Origin: Candidatus Nomurabacteria bacterium GW2011_GWF2_43_8
GTDB taxonomy: Bacteria > Patescibacteriota > Minisyncoccia > Phycocordibacterales > UBA9973
Reading direction: 5' to 3'
Assembly: GCA_001000035.1 (NCBI GenBank)
Contig: LCGX01000014.1
Span: forward strand, 1 to 15,278
DNA: 15,278 nt
The notes beneath the pieces were generated by a model, which saw only the letters and a list, made by a program, of their open reading frames with translations, ran no database searches and was not told the DNA's origin. This document shows, piece after piece, positions 5,983 through 13,338 of the stretch (position 1 is the stretch's first letter; each line of letters begins with the position of its first letter). A program made the position numbers and the translations under genes.

Positions 5983-7467
5983 ATGACAAAACCAATAAAT
6001 AAGAATTCCTCGTTGAAAAATCTGGGCCAGGGACTAACTTTTGACGACATATTACTCGTGCCGAATTACAGCGAAGTCCTGCCTAAAAATGTGATAACCA
6101 CAACAAAACTGACAAAAAATATTTCTCTTCAAATTCCGTTCATGTCCGCGGCCATGGATACGGTTACTGAATCCAAAATGGCGATAGCAATGGCGGAACA
6201 GGGAGGCATCGGCATCATTCATAAAAATCTTTCAATTGTCGACCAAGCGCACGAAGTGGAACTCGTAAAGCGATATGAATCCGGTCGAATTGCCGATCCG
6301 ATTACGATTTCCGCCGATGCGACGGTGGGCGATATTTTTGCGATACGAAAAAAATATCATTTCGGCGGTTTCCCGGTTTTAGACGAAAACGGACGCTTGG
6401 CGGGCATTGTCACCAATCGCGATCTGCGTTTTCAAAAAGATGAGTCCACCCCGGTAAGAAAAATAATGACCACTAAATTAATAACCGGCGGGCCGAAAAC
6501 CACCATCGAGGAGGCCAACAAATTGTTCGACAAATACGCGATTGAAAAGCTTCCGCTGGTTGATAAAAACAATAAACTGGTTGGGCTGATTACTTATCGG
6601 GATATTGCCAAAAGCCAGGAATATCCGAATGCCACCAAAGATAAATTAGGCCGGCTTTGCGTCGGAGCGGCTGTCGGCGCGGGCACTGACGCTCTTACCC
6701 AAGTGGAAGCATTGGTAAAGGGCGATGTCGACGTGGTTTGCGTGGATACCGCTCATGGGCATTCAAAGGGCGTGCTTGATATTGTAAAAAAAATCCGCAA
6801 GGCATATCCTAAACTCGATATTATCGCCGGCAACGTCGCGACTGGCGAGGCGGCCCTGGCTCTGATAAAAGCCGGCGCCAGCGCGATCAAGGTAGGCATC
6901 GGCCCCGGTTCTATATGCACGACTCGGATTATTTCCGGAGTCGGCGTGCCACAGCTCTCGGCTGTCTTATCCGTTTATCAAATATGCAAGAAATTCAACA
7001 TTCCGGTCATCGCCGACGGAGGCATTAAGCACAGTGGGGACGTGGTCAAAGCGCTCGCCTTCGGCGCCGATACGGTCATGGGGGGCAGCATGTTCGCCGG
7101 CACGGACGAATCCCCGGGGGACACAAATATAATCGAAAATCAGAAATTCAAAAAATACCGGGGCATGGGCTCGCTGGGCGCTATGCAACGGGGTTCTAAA
7201 GACCGATATTTTCAGGAAGACCAATATGATTTCACTAAACTGGTTCCGGAAGGGGTTTCCGGACATGTATATTACAAAGGCGCGCTCTCCGAAGTCATTC
7301 ACCAGTATGTCGGAGGCCTGCGCGCTGGCATGGGCTATCTGGGGGCAGAAGATATTTCCAAATTGCGAAACGTTTCCTACTACACCATAACTGGCGCCGG
7401 ACTCCATGAAAGCCACGTGCACGATTTGTTCATGGTTAATCCCGCGCCTAACTACAAAAAGTCATAA
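5983..7467 (+). CDS. guaB: IMP dehydrogenase
   Basis: A 494-residue enzyme that oxidises IMP to XMP with NAD+, the first committed step to GMP. LTFDDILLVP opens the barrel. Two CBS domains lie about residues 103-213, with PVLDENGRLAGIVTNRDL and PLVDKNNKLVGLITYRDI. The catalytic loop GPGSICTTR has Cys312. VIADGGIKHSGD binds the IMP phosphate and YRGMGSLGAM starts the flap. Length and order match the family. The ATG at 5983 is chosen because the -10 box lies directly before it; a TTG at 5947 would overlap the -35. purA starts 8 bases after the stop, so both IMP branch enzymes share a transcript. Confidence 0.97.
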   Translation: MTKPINKNSSLKNLGQGLTFDDILLVPNYSEVLPKNVITTTKLTKNISLQIPFMSAAMDTVTESKMAIAMAEQGGIGIIHKNLSIVDQAHEVELVKRYESGRIADPITISADATVGDIFAIRKKYHFGGFPVLDENGRLAGIVTNRDLRFQKDESTPVRKIMTTKLITGGPKTTIEEANKLFDKYAIEKLPLVDKNNKLVGLITYRDIAKSQEYPNATKDKLGRLCVGAAVGAGTDALTQVEALVKGDVDVVCVDTAHGHSKGVLDIVKKIRKAYPKLDIIAGNVATGEAALALIKAGASAIKVGIGPGSICTTRIISGVGVPQLSAVLSVYQICKKFNIPVIADGGIKHSGDVVKALAFGADTVMGGSMFAGTDESPGDTNIIENQKFKKYRGMGSLGAMQRGSKDRYFQEDQYDFTKLVPEGVSGHVYYKGALSEVIHQYVGGLRAGMGYLGAEDISKLRNVSYYTITGAGLHESHVHDLFMVNPAPNYKKS

Positions 7468-7474
7468 AATAAAA

Positions 7475-8866
7475 ATGGCCAGAAAAAAAGAATCCAAAAT
7501 TACCCCGATAATCGGCCTGCAATGGGGAGATGAAGGAAAAGGAAAAGGCGTCGCTCGCATCGCCTCTGGTTTGTCAAAAAAAGATCTAATCGTCAGATTT
7601 CAGGGGGGAAATAACGCCGGGCATACCATTTGGCACGGCGGCAAGTGCTACGTTTTTCATTTGATTCCGTCGGGAGTTTTTGGCCAGGCCCAGATTCATC
7701 TGGGAGCGGGGATGGTCATCAACCCCGGGGCACTCGCGCAAGAAGCGCGAATGATTCCCAAAAAAATTCCATTGTTAAAGCGGATGTCCGTTTCTCCGCA
7801 CGCGGTACTGACGATTCCGACGCACTTGATTCTTGATTCCGTTTCCGAAAAAACAAAAGGCAAGAGGAAAATCGGCTCGACCGGTAAGGGAATTTCGCCG
7901 TCTTACACCGACCTTACCCTGCGCCGAGCGCTTCGGGTTGGAGACATTTTTTATGATGACTTCAAAAAGAAATATAAAATGCTCCAAAAAGAGCATAAAA
8001 CAACTTTGCAGAAAGTTTTTGAATATAAAATCTCGGAAAATGAATTAAGGAAAAAAGAAAAAGAATTTTTCCGGGGTATAAAATTTTTGCGTTCTCTTCG
8101 ATCAGCCGATTCGGCGGAAATAGTTTTAGAAGCTCTTTCTGGCCGGCATAAAGTTATCGCCGAGGGCGCGCAGGGGGCCTTGCTCGATGTGCGTTTTGGG
8201 CATTATCCCTTCGTTACCTCTTCGCACACTATTTCTAGCGGAATAGGAACAGGCCTCGGCATTCCACCGTCTTATATAGGAGGGGCAATTGGAATTTTAA
8301 AAGCCTACGCAACGAAAGTCGGCGAAGGGCCTTTCCCGACGGAACTCGGGGGGATTGAATCGGCCGTCTGGTGCCGGGACAAAAAAATTGCCGATGAAAA
8401 AATGAAATTTCCGGAACCCAATCCGAACAGCAAAAGTGAGTTCGAGCAGGGAATCGCGCTCCGCCGAGCTGGAAATGAAATAGGCGCGACCACCGGACGC
8501 TTGCGCCGCACCGGCTGGATAGATATTCCGCTCCTTAAATACACGGTAAAAATGAACCAGGCGACGAAATTAGTTTTGACTAAGCTCGATGTTTTAAGCG
8601 GGTTTGAGAAAATAAAAGCTTGCACGTATTACATCATTGACAGCAAAAAAACTAAGGAAGTTCCCTTTGATTTGTCCCGAGTAAAAATAAAGCCGATTTA
8701 TAAATCTTTTCCCGCTTGGAAAGGGAAGCTGTCTGATTACGGAAAAAAACTGCCGAAAGAGGCGCTCGATTACGTAAAATTTTTGGAAAAAACTCTAGGC
8801 GCCAAGATTATTTACGTCGGCACCGGCCCGGAAGAGCATCATGTAGTCGAGAGGTATTGGAAATAA
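7475..8866 (+). CDS. purA: Adenylosuccinate synthetase
   Basis: A 463-residue enzyme that joins IMP and aspartate using GTP, the first step from IMP to AMP. QWGDEGKGKG holds the phosphate-binding loop (residues 18-24) with the catalytic Asp19, and NNAGHT has His50. GSTGKGISPSYTDLTLR (134-150) is the IMP-binding segment. GATTGRLRRTGWIDIPLL and LTKLDVLSG are the C-terminal substrate and GTP-binding motifs. It is slightly longer than the usual 430 residues, with an insertion rich in lysine near residues 165-200. The ATG at 7475 is taken because the frame before it overlaps guaB. Its last 28 bases overlap the end of the opposing HAD gene. Confidence 0.97.
   Translation: MARKKESKITPIIGLQWGDEGKGKGVARIASGLSKKDLIVRFQGGNNAGHTIWHGGKCYVFHLIPSGVFGQAQIHLGAGMVINPGALAQEARMIPKKIPLLKRMSVSPHAVLTIPTHLILDSVSEKTKGKRKIGSTGKGISPSYTDLTLRRALRVGDIFYDDFKKKYKMLQKEHKTTLQKVFEYKISENELRKKEKEFFRGIKFLRSLRSADSAEIVLEALSGRHKVIAEGAQGALLDVRFGHYPFVTSSHTISSGIGTGLGIPPSYIGGAIGILKAYATKVGEGPFPTELGGIESAVWCRDKKIADEKMKFPEPNPNSKSEFEQGIALRRAGNEIGATTGRLRRTGWIDIPLLKYTVKMNQATKLVLTKLDVLSGFEKIKACTYYIIDSKKTKEVPFDLSRVKIKPIYKSFPAWKGKLSDYGKKLPKEALDYVKFLEKTLGAKIIYVGTGPEEHHVVERYWK
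8787..8824 (-). terminator. Possible weak terminator for the yvcK-HAD operon
   Basis: On the minus strand GGTGCC (8824-8819) can pair with GGCGCC (8803-8798) with one G-U pair and a 15-base loop. Five bases later come six T residues (8792-8787). It lies inside purA, past the HAD stop. The loop is long and the T-run is offset, so support is weak. Confidence 0.25.
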
Positions 8867-9408
8867 GATTCCAAATTCTGCCCGGTATAAAGAATTGTCT
8901 TTAAATTCGGGCATTTTTTGAGATCCAACTCATCAAAAAATTTCTGCCGGTCATCTATAAAAATTACCTCTTCGTTTTTGTGTTTTCTGCAAATTCTTTC
9001 TATAGCTATTTTTTTTCTTTCCGGGACAATAACAACCTCGCGGAAGAGGGGAGCCACGCCGCTTTTTTTAATTTTATCTTGGTGAAATTTTTTGTCGCCC
9101 TGTGTTATCAGATAGCAGTTATTTTTTCCCAGCTTTTTTACGGTTTTCAATAATTCAATATTTAAAAAGTTTTTAGTTTTAGAAAGCATTTCCCGATAAA
9201 CATCTTCTGCTTTTTTGTCGATTTTTTCTCGAATTAAGAGTCCGGATATGTATTTCTTCGGTAAGAATATATTTCCTCGCATTTCTTTATAGTGCTCTTC
9301 AGGTCGGCCGTGCGGGACACCGGCTTTTTCCAAACATGAATACATATGTTTTTTGAATTGCGCGGTATTATGAAACAGCACATCGTCAAAATCAAAAATG
9401 TATTTCAT
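8839..9408 (-). CDS. HAD-superfamily hydrolase
   Basis: A 189-residue haloacid-dehalogenase-fold protein. Motif I is IFDFDDVLF with nucleophile Asp6 and Asp8. Motif II is YLITQGD with Thr102. A lysine such as Lys112 or Lys133 serves motif III. Motif IV is EVIFIDDR with Asp152 and Asp153. The segment between motifs I and II (about residues 15-80) is a small helical cap. It is expected to remove phosphate from a small molecule in the cytoplasm; the substrate is unknown. The ATG begins one base after the yvcK stop, so the two are one operon. The 3' end overlaps purA by 28 bases and contains, on the other strand, the purA terminator. Confidence 0.85.
   Translation of the reverse strand: MKYIFDFDDVLFHNTAQFKKHMYSCLEKAGVPHGRPEEHYKEMRGNIFLPKKYISGLLIREKIDKKAEDVYREMLSKTKNFLNIELLKTVKKLGKNNCYLITQGDKKFHQDKIKKSGVAPLFREVVIVPERKKIAIERICRKHKNEEVIFIDDRQKFFDELDLKKCPNLKTILYTGQNLESYFQYLSTT
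8879..8919 (+). terminator. Rho-independent terminator of guaB-purA
   Basis: TGCCCG (8879-8884) pairs with CGGGCA (8908-8913). Inside, TAAAGA (8888-8893) pairs with TCTTTA (8898-8903) around an ATTG loop, leaving a small internal loop. Six T residues follow at 8914-8919. It lies 13 bases after the purA stop and within the coding part of the opposing HAD gene. Confidence 0.75.
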
Positions 9409-9409
9409 G

Positions 9410-10384
9410 CTATTTGCTTATTATTTTCCTTATACATTCGGCCAGTTTTTCCGAATCGTGCCGGATAAGGCTTCTCTTCATCGTATCGGCCTTGCTGTTG
9501 GTAAAAATTAAATGAGAGAGAAGAGGAGTTCTTATCACCCGTTCATCTTGTTTTAAATCATCTTCGATCAGCACGTCGCCTCTTTCTTCCGATTTATACT
9601 GTTCGATTTGCTCTCGGGGCGGCATTTCGCTGTTCACTAAAATAAAGTCCGCCTTTCTACCCAGATATTTTTCTATATTGGAAACGTAATCGCTCACTTT
9701 CCAGCGCATTGTATGGCCCTGCTTGTTGGTGAGATTTATCGGTAAAATTATTTTCGCTTTGCTTTGGAGAATCGCGTCCTGAAAGCCGTTTACGATAAAA
9801 TTAGGTATCAGAGAAGTGTACAAATCGCCCGGGCCGACAATAATATAATCGGCACAGAGGATTGCTTGCTCGGCGTTTTGATTCAAATTTACCGCATCTT
9901 TATAGAAAAATTTATCAACGGACAAATTTTCCAAATTTGTTTCGTCGATATTGTGCTCACCCACAATAACGCTCCCGTCGGAAAACAAAACAGACAAGTC
10001 CGCTTTGTCTTTGGTTATGGGAACAACGGCGCCTTTTACTTTCAAAATTTCAGAAGCTATTTCCACTCCTTCGCCAAAATCGCCGGTAATTTTTTGAAGC
10101 GCGGCTAAAAAAATATTGCCGAAGGTATGGCCGGTCAGAGTTCCTTCGCTGAACCTGTAAAGCATTAGCTTGCGCACCACGTCGGTATGTTCGGAGAGGG
10201 CCACCAGACACAGCCGCACATCGCTCGGAGGCAGGACGCCGAGCTCATCCCGCATTTTTCCGTTGGAACCTCCATTGTCCGCCATGGAAACAAGCGCGGT
10301 TAAAGAAACATCCGGCAGATTTTTCAGCCCCGAGAGCACCGTAAAACTCCCCGTGCCTCCGCCCACCGTCACAATATTTTTCAT
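9410..10384 (-). CDS. yvcK: YvcK/CofD-like protein (gluconeogenesis factor family)
   Basis: A 324-residue member of the CofD/YvcK family (PF01933), of normal length for YvcK. VTVGGGTGSF at residues 5-14 is the nucleotide-binding loop. SMADNGGSNGKMRDELGVLP and DVRLCLVALSE match the YvcK signature, and DYIIVGPGDLYTSLIPN is the second conserved loop. In Bacillus and Mycobacterium YvcK/CuvA binds UDP-GlcNAc and supports cell-wall synthesis during growth on gluconeogenic carbon; here a cell-envelope role is inferred by family only. No F420 genes are nearby, which argues against true CofD. The ATG at 10384 fits the -10 box 6 bases upstream; the GTG at 10390 directly abuts the -10 and would lie upstream of the expected transcript start. 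The HAD gene follows after one base. Confidence 0.88.
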   Translation of the reverse strand: MKNIVTVGGGTGSFTVLSGLKNLPDVSLTALVSMADNGGSNGKMRDELGVLPPSDVRLCLVALSEHTDVVRKLMLYRFSEGTLTGHTFGNIFLAALQKITGDFGEGVEIASEILKVKGAVVPITKDKADLSVLFSDGSVIVGEHNIDETNLENLSVDKFFYKDAVNLNQNAEQAILCADYIIVGPGDLYTSLIPNFIVNGFQDAILQSKAKIILPINLTNKQGHTMRWKVSDYVSNIEKYLGRKADFILVNSEMPPREQIEQYKSEERGDVLIEDDLKQDERVIRTPLLSHLIFTNSKADTMKRSLIRHDSEKLAECIRKIISK

Positions 10385-10390
10385 AACCAC

Positions 10391-10418
10391 AGTATAGCAA
10401 AAATTTCAGATTTGTCTT
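10391..10418 (-). promoter_or_regulatory. Leaderless promoter of yvcK
   Basis: Read on the minus strand: AAGACA (10418-10413) as -35, a 16-base spacer ending in TGC, and TATACT (10396-10391) as an extended -10. Six bases later comes the ATG at 10384. The -35 overlaps that of the divergent purL promoter. Confidence 0.65.
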
Positions 10419-10440
10419 TAATCCCCATATATTATATATT
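10412..10440 (+). promoter_or_regulatory. Leaderless promoter of purL
   Basis: TTGTCT (10412-10417) as -35, a 17-base spacer, and TATATT (10435-10440) as -10, then 6 bases and the ATG at 10447. The hexamers match consensus at 4 and 5 of 6 positions. No purine riboswitch or other leader can fit. Confidence 0.6.
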
Positions 10441-10446
10441 AACTAT

Positions 10447-13338
10447 ATGATTTCGCGCATTTATGTGAGGCCGAAAGGGAAGACCGATTTTATCAACTCC
10501 TATCTGATAGCGCATAAATTCGAGAACGGAAAAATCCTAAAAATAGCCGAAGCTTTAACCAACCCTATCATTGAAGAGTTATCCATAAACAAATTTCCAA
10601 AAGTAAAAAGTTTTGCTTATGCCATCGAAATAGGGTTCTTGCCGGGAGTGACGGACAACGCCGGGCAAACCGCCAAAGAAACGATCTGCGATCTGTTCCA
10701 CCTAAAAGACAGCTCGGATCTAGCGGTTTATACTTCAAAAATTTTTTTAATTTATGAATCTGTAAATCGCAAGGGGGTGGAAAAAATCGCTTTTTCGCTC
10801 CACAATCCCTTGATAGAGCGCGCCTACATCGCGAGCTTCGCCGAAATTAAAAAGAACGGCGACTTGCCCAGAAAAGCTCCCCGAGTAATCTTGGAAAAAC
10901 GTATTCCGATAATCAAAGTTCCGCTGACAAACATGAGTGGGGAAGAACTCCAGCGAATCGGCAAAGAGGGCATAATGGAAGAAAACGGTGCGCGCCGCGG
11001 TCCTTTAGCGCTTGATTTGCTGTCCATGAAAGTCATACAAGAACACTTTGCAAAGTTGAAAAGAGACCCGACGGATATTGAACTCGAGTCGTTGGCGCAA
11101 ACCTGGTCCGAACATTGCAAGCATACTATTTTCGCGAACCCAATTGATGACATAAAAGACGGCTTGTACAAAACATACATCAAGGGCGCGACAAACTTAA
11201 TCAGAAAAAACAAAGGGAAGAAGGATTTCTGCGTTTCGGTTTTTTCGGACAATTCCGGCGGGATAATTTTCGACCAGGATTATCTGGTAACACACAAAGT
11301 GGAGACGCACAACAGCCCCTCGGCTCTGGACCCTTTCGGGGGCGCTATTACCGGCATCGTCGGGGTCAATCGCGACACGATCGGCTTCGGACTGGGCGCC
11401 AAACCGGTCGCCAACATTTACGGTTTCTGCCTCGGAGACCCGAAAGACGAGCAGAAATTTTTCAAAGACAAAAATCTAACCCAGATGATGCTCCCGCCCA
11501 AAAGGATAATGGACGGAGTGATAAAAGGCATCAACGCGGGCGGAAACTGTTCTGGCATTCCGACTCTTTCGGGATTCATAAAATTCGACAATCGCTATCG
11601 TGCCAAACCGCTGGTTTTTGCCGGCACGGTCGGAATTATTCCGAGAAAAATAAACGGCCAACTGTCTCATCTTAAAAAAGCCAGAGCTGGAGATTATATA
11701 GTGATGGTAGGTGGAAGGGTGGGGCTGGACGGCATCCATGGCGCGACATTTTCTTCCGTTGCCATGGATGCCAATTCGCCCGCGACGGCGGTGCAAATTG
11801 GCGACCCGATAACTCAAAAAAAATTAAGCGACGCGATTGTGAAAGAAGCGCGGGATTTGAATTTATACGACAGCATTACGGATAACGGCGCGGGAGGGCT
11901 GTCTTGTTCGGTCGCCGAAATGGCCAAAGAGTGCGGCGGAGCGGAAGTGATGCTTGAAAAAGTGCCGCTGAAATATCCGGGGCTGCGCCCGTGGGAAATT
12001 TGGATTTCCGAATCGCAGGAACGCATGACTCTCGCCGTACCGAGGAAAAAATGGGCAAAATTCAAAAAGCTGATGGACAACCGAGGAGTGGAAGCGACCG
12101 CGATAGGAAAATTCACGAATTCTGGCAAAACTGTCGTCAAATGGAAAGGCAAAATAATTATGGATATTGATATGGATTTTCTGCATGATGGGCTGCCGAA
12201 ACATCAATTGACAACGAGTCCGGTCATTCATAAATATTCAGAACCAGAATTAAAAACAAAAAAAACTTACACGCCGGAATTGGAAAAATTACTAGGAGAT
12301 AAAAACCTTGCCGGTTTTTCTTTCATTTCCGAGCAGTACGACCACGAGGTGCAGGCGTCATCTGTGTTAAAACCGCTCTCGGGCCCGGGCCGCATTAATA
12401 CTGACGCGCAAGTTTTCCGTCCGATTTTAAATTCTAATAAGGCGATTGTGCTTTCTTCCGGGGTTTATCCTTCATACGGAGACGAGAGCGCTTATCATAT
12501 GGCCGCCTGCGCCATAGATACCGCCATTCGAAACGCCGTCTCGGCCGGCGGCAGGCTCTCTCATCTGGCTATTCTCGATAACTTCTGCTGGTGCTCCTCG
12601 AATGATCCGAAGCGCCTTTGGCAGCTCAAGGAGACCGTAAAAGCCTGCTACGACTACGCTGTCGGCTACGGAACGCCTTTTATTTCCGGCAAAGACAGTA
12701 TCTATGATGAGAAGGGAAATCCGGTTGCTATTTCTATACCGCCGACGCTTTTAATTTCCGCGATTGGCGTGATGAAAAACCTGTATAAAACCGTCTCTCC
12801 GGAATTCAAAAAAGCGGGCGACACGATTTATTTGTTGGGAGAAACGTACGACGAACTCGGGGGAGGAGAATACTTCAAAATGCTCGCCGAGCAAGAAGGG
12901 GGTAACGCAATAGGCAATAATGTGCCAAGAGTAAATTTGAAAAAAAATCTCAAAACTTATTTGGCGCTGGAGCGGGCAATAGAAAAAGAGTTTGTTGCTT
13001 CGTCGCTTTCCGTAACCTCCGGCGGGCTTTGCATTGCACTGGCCAAAGCCTGCATCGGTGGAATGCTGGGGTGCAAGGTTTCAATAAAAAATATGCCCGG
13101 AGATGCCATCGCACCGGACATAAAACTATTTTCTGAAAGCCAGGGAAGAATTCTCGTTTCCGTATCGCCTCCAAATATTTCGAAATTTGAAAAAATGATA
13201 AAAAAAATTCCCCACACCAAGCTGGGAAAGGTGGCAGGGGACGGGAAGCTCATAATTTCGGATGAGGGAAAGGTGGTCGAGGCGGGCGTCAAGAAGTTAT
13301 ATAATGCTTATCATAGTTTTTCAAATAAAATGAAATGA
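10447..13338 (+). CDS. purL: FGAM synthase, PurS-like domain fused to PurL, no glutaminase
   Basis: A 963-residue phosphoribosylformylglycinamidine synthase, fourth step of purine synthesis: FGAR plus ATP and ammonia give FGAM. Residues 1 to about 140 resemble a PurS-like domain, as at the start of large PurL proteins. WSEHCKHT (220-227) and ETHNSPSALDPFGGA (286-300) are the PurL substrate and ATP signatures. DNGAGGLSCSVAEMAKE and SGKDSIYDEKGNP mark the later AIR-synthase-like halves. Small PurL is about 740 residues and the large type about 1,300 with a C-terminal glutaminase. This one ends without it, so a separate PurQ elsewhere must be assumed. It starts divergently from yvcK and its stop overlaps the next gene as ATGA. 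Confidence 0.93.
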   Translation: MISRIYVRPKGKTDFINSYLIAHKFENGKILKIAEALTNPIIEELSINKFPKVKSFAYAIEIGFLPGVTDNAGQTAKETICDLFHLKDSSDLAVYTSKIFLIYESVNRKGVEKIAFSLHNPLIERAYIASFAEIKKNGDLPRKAPRVILEKRIPIIKVPLTNMSGEELQRIGKEGIMEENGARRGPLALDLLSMKVIQEHFAKLKRDPTDIELESLAQTWSEHCKHTIFANPIDDIKDGLYKTYIKGATNLIRKNKGKKDFCVSVFSDNSGGIIFDQDYLVTHKVETHNSPSALDPFGGAITGIVGVNRDTIGFGLGAKPVANIYGFCLGDPKDEQKFFKDKNLTQMMLPPKRIMDGVIKGINAGGNCSGIPTLSGFIKFDNRYRAKPLVFAGTVGIIPRKINGQLSHLKKARAGDYIVMVGGRVGLDGIHGATFSSVAMDANSPATAVQIGDPITQKKLSDAIVKEARDLNLYDSITDNGAGGLSCSVAEMAKECGGAEVMLEKVPLKYPGLRPWEIWISESQERMTLAVPRKKWAKFKKLMDNRGVEATAIGKFTNSGKTVVKWKGKIIMDIDMDFLHDGLPKHQLTTSPVIHKYSEPELKTKKTYTPELEKLLGDKNLAGFSFISEQYDHEVQASSVLKPLSGPGRINTDAQVFRPILNSNKAIVLSSGVYPSYGDESAYHMAACAIDTAIRNAVSAGGRLSHLAILDNFCWCSSNDPKRLWQLKETVKACYDYAVGYGTPFISGKDSIYDEKGNPVAISIPPTLLISAIGVMKNLYKTVSPEFKKAGDTIYLLGETYDELGGGEYFKMLAEQEGGNAIGNNVPRVNLKKNLKTYLALERAIEKEFVASSLSVTSGGLCIALAKACIGGMLGCKVSIKNMPGDAIAPDIKLFSESQGRILVSVSPPNISKFEKMIKKIPHTKLGKVAGDGKLIISDEGKVVEAGVKKLYNAYHSFSNKMK

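Noticed and set aside
7630..8048. Open frames of 68 and 71 codons on the plus strand inside purA
   Set aside because: They lie wholly within the conserved purA reading frame, and their products are arginine- and serine-rich with no domain character; shadow frames.
9764..10397. Plus-strand open frames of 114 and 75 codons opposite yvcK
   Set aside because: They are antisense to the conserved YvcK motifs and have no family features.
10824..12231. Several open frames of 110-142 codons on the minus strand of purL
   Set aside because: Antisense to a strongly conserved enzyme, with no recognisable domains or start signals.
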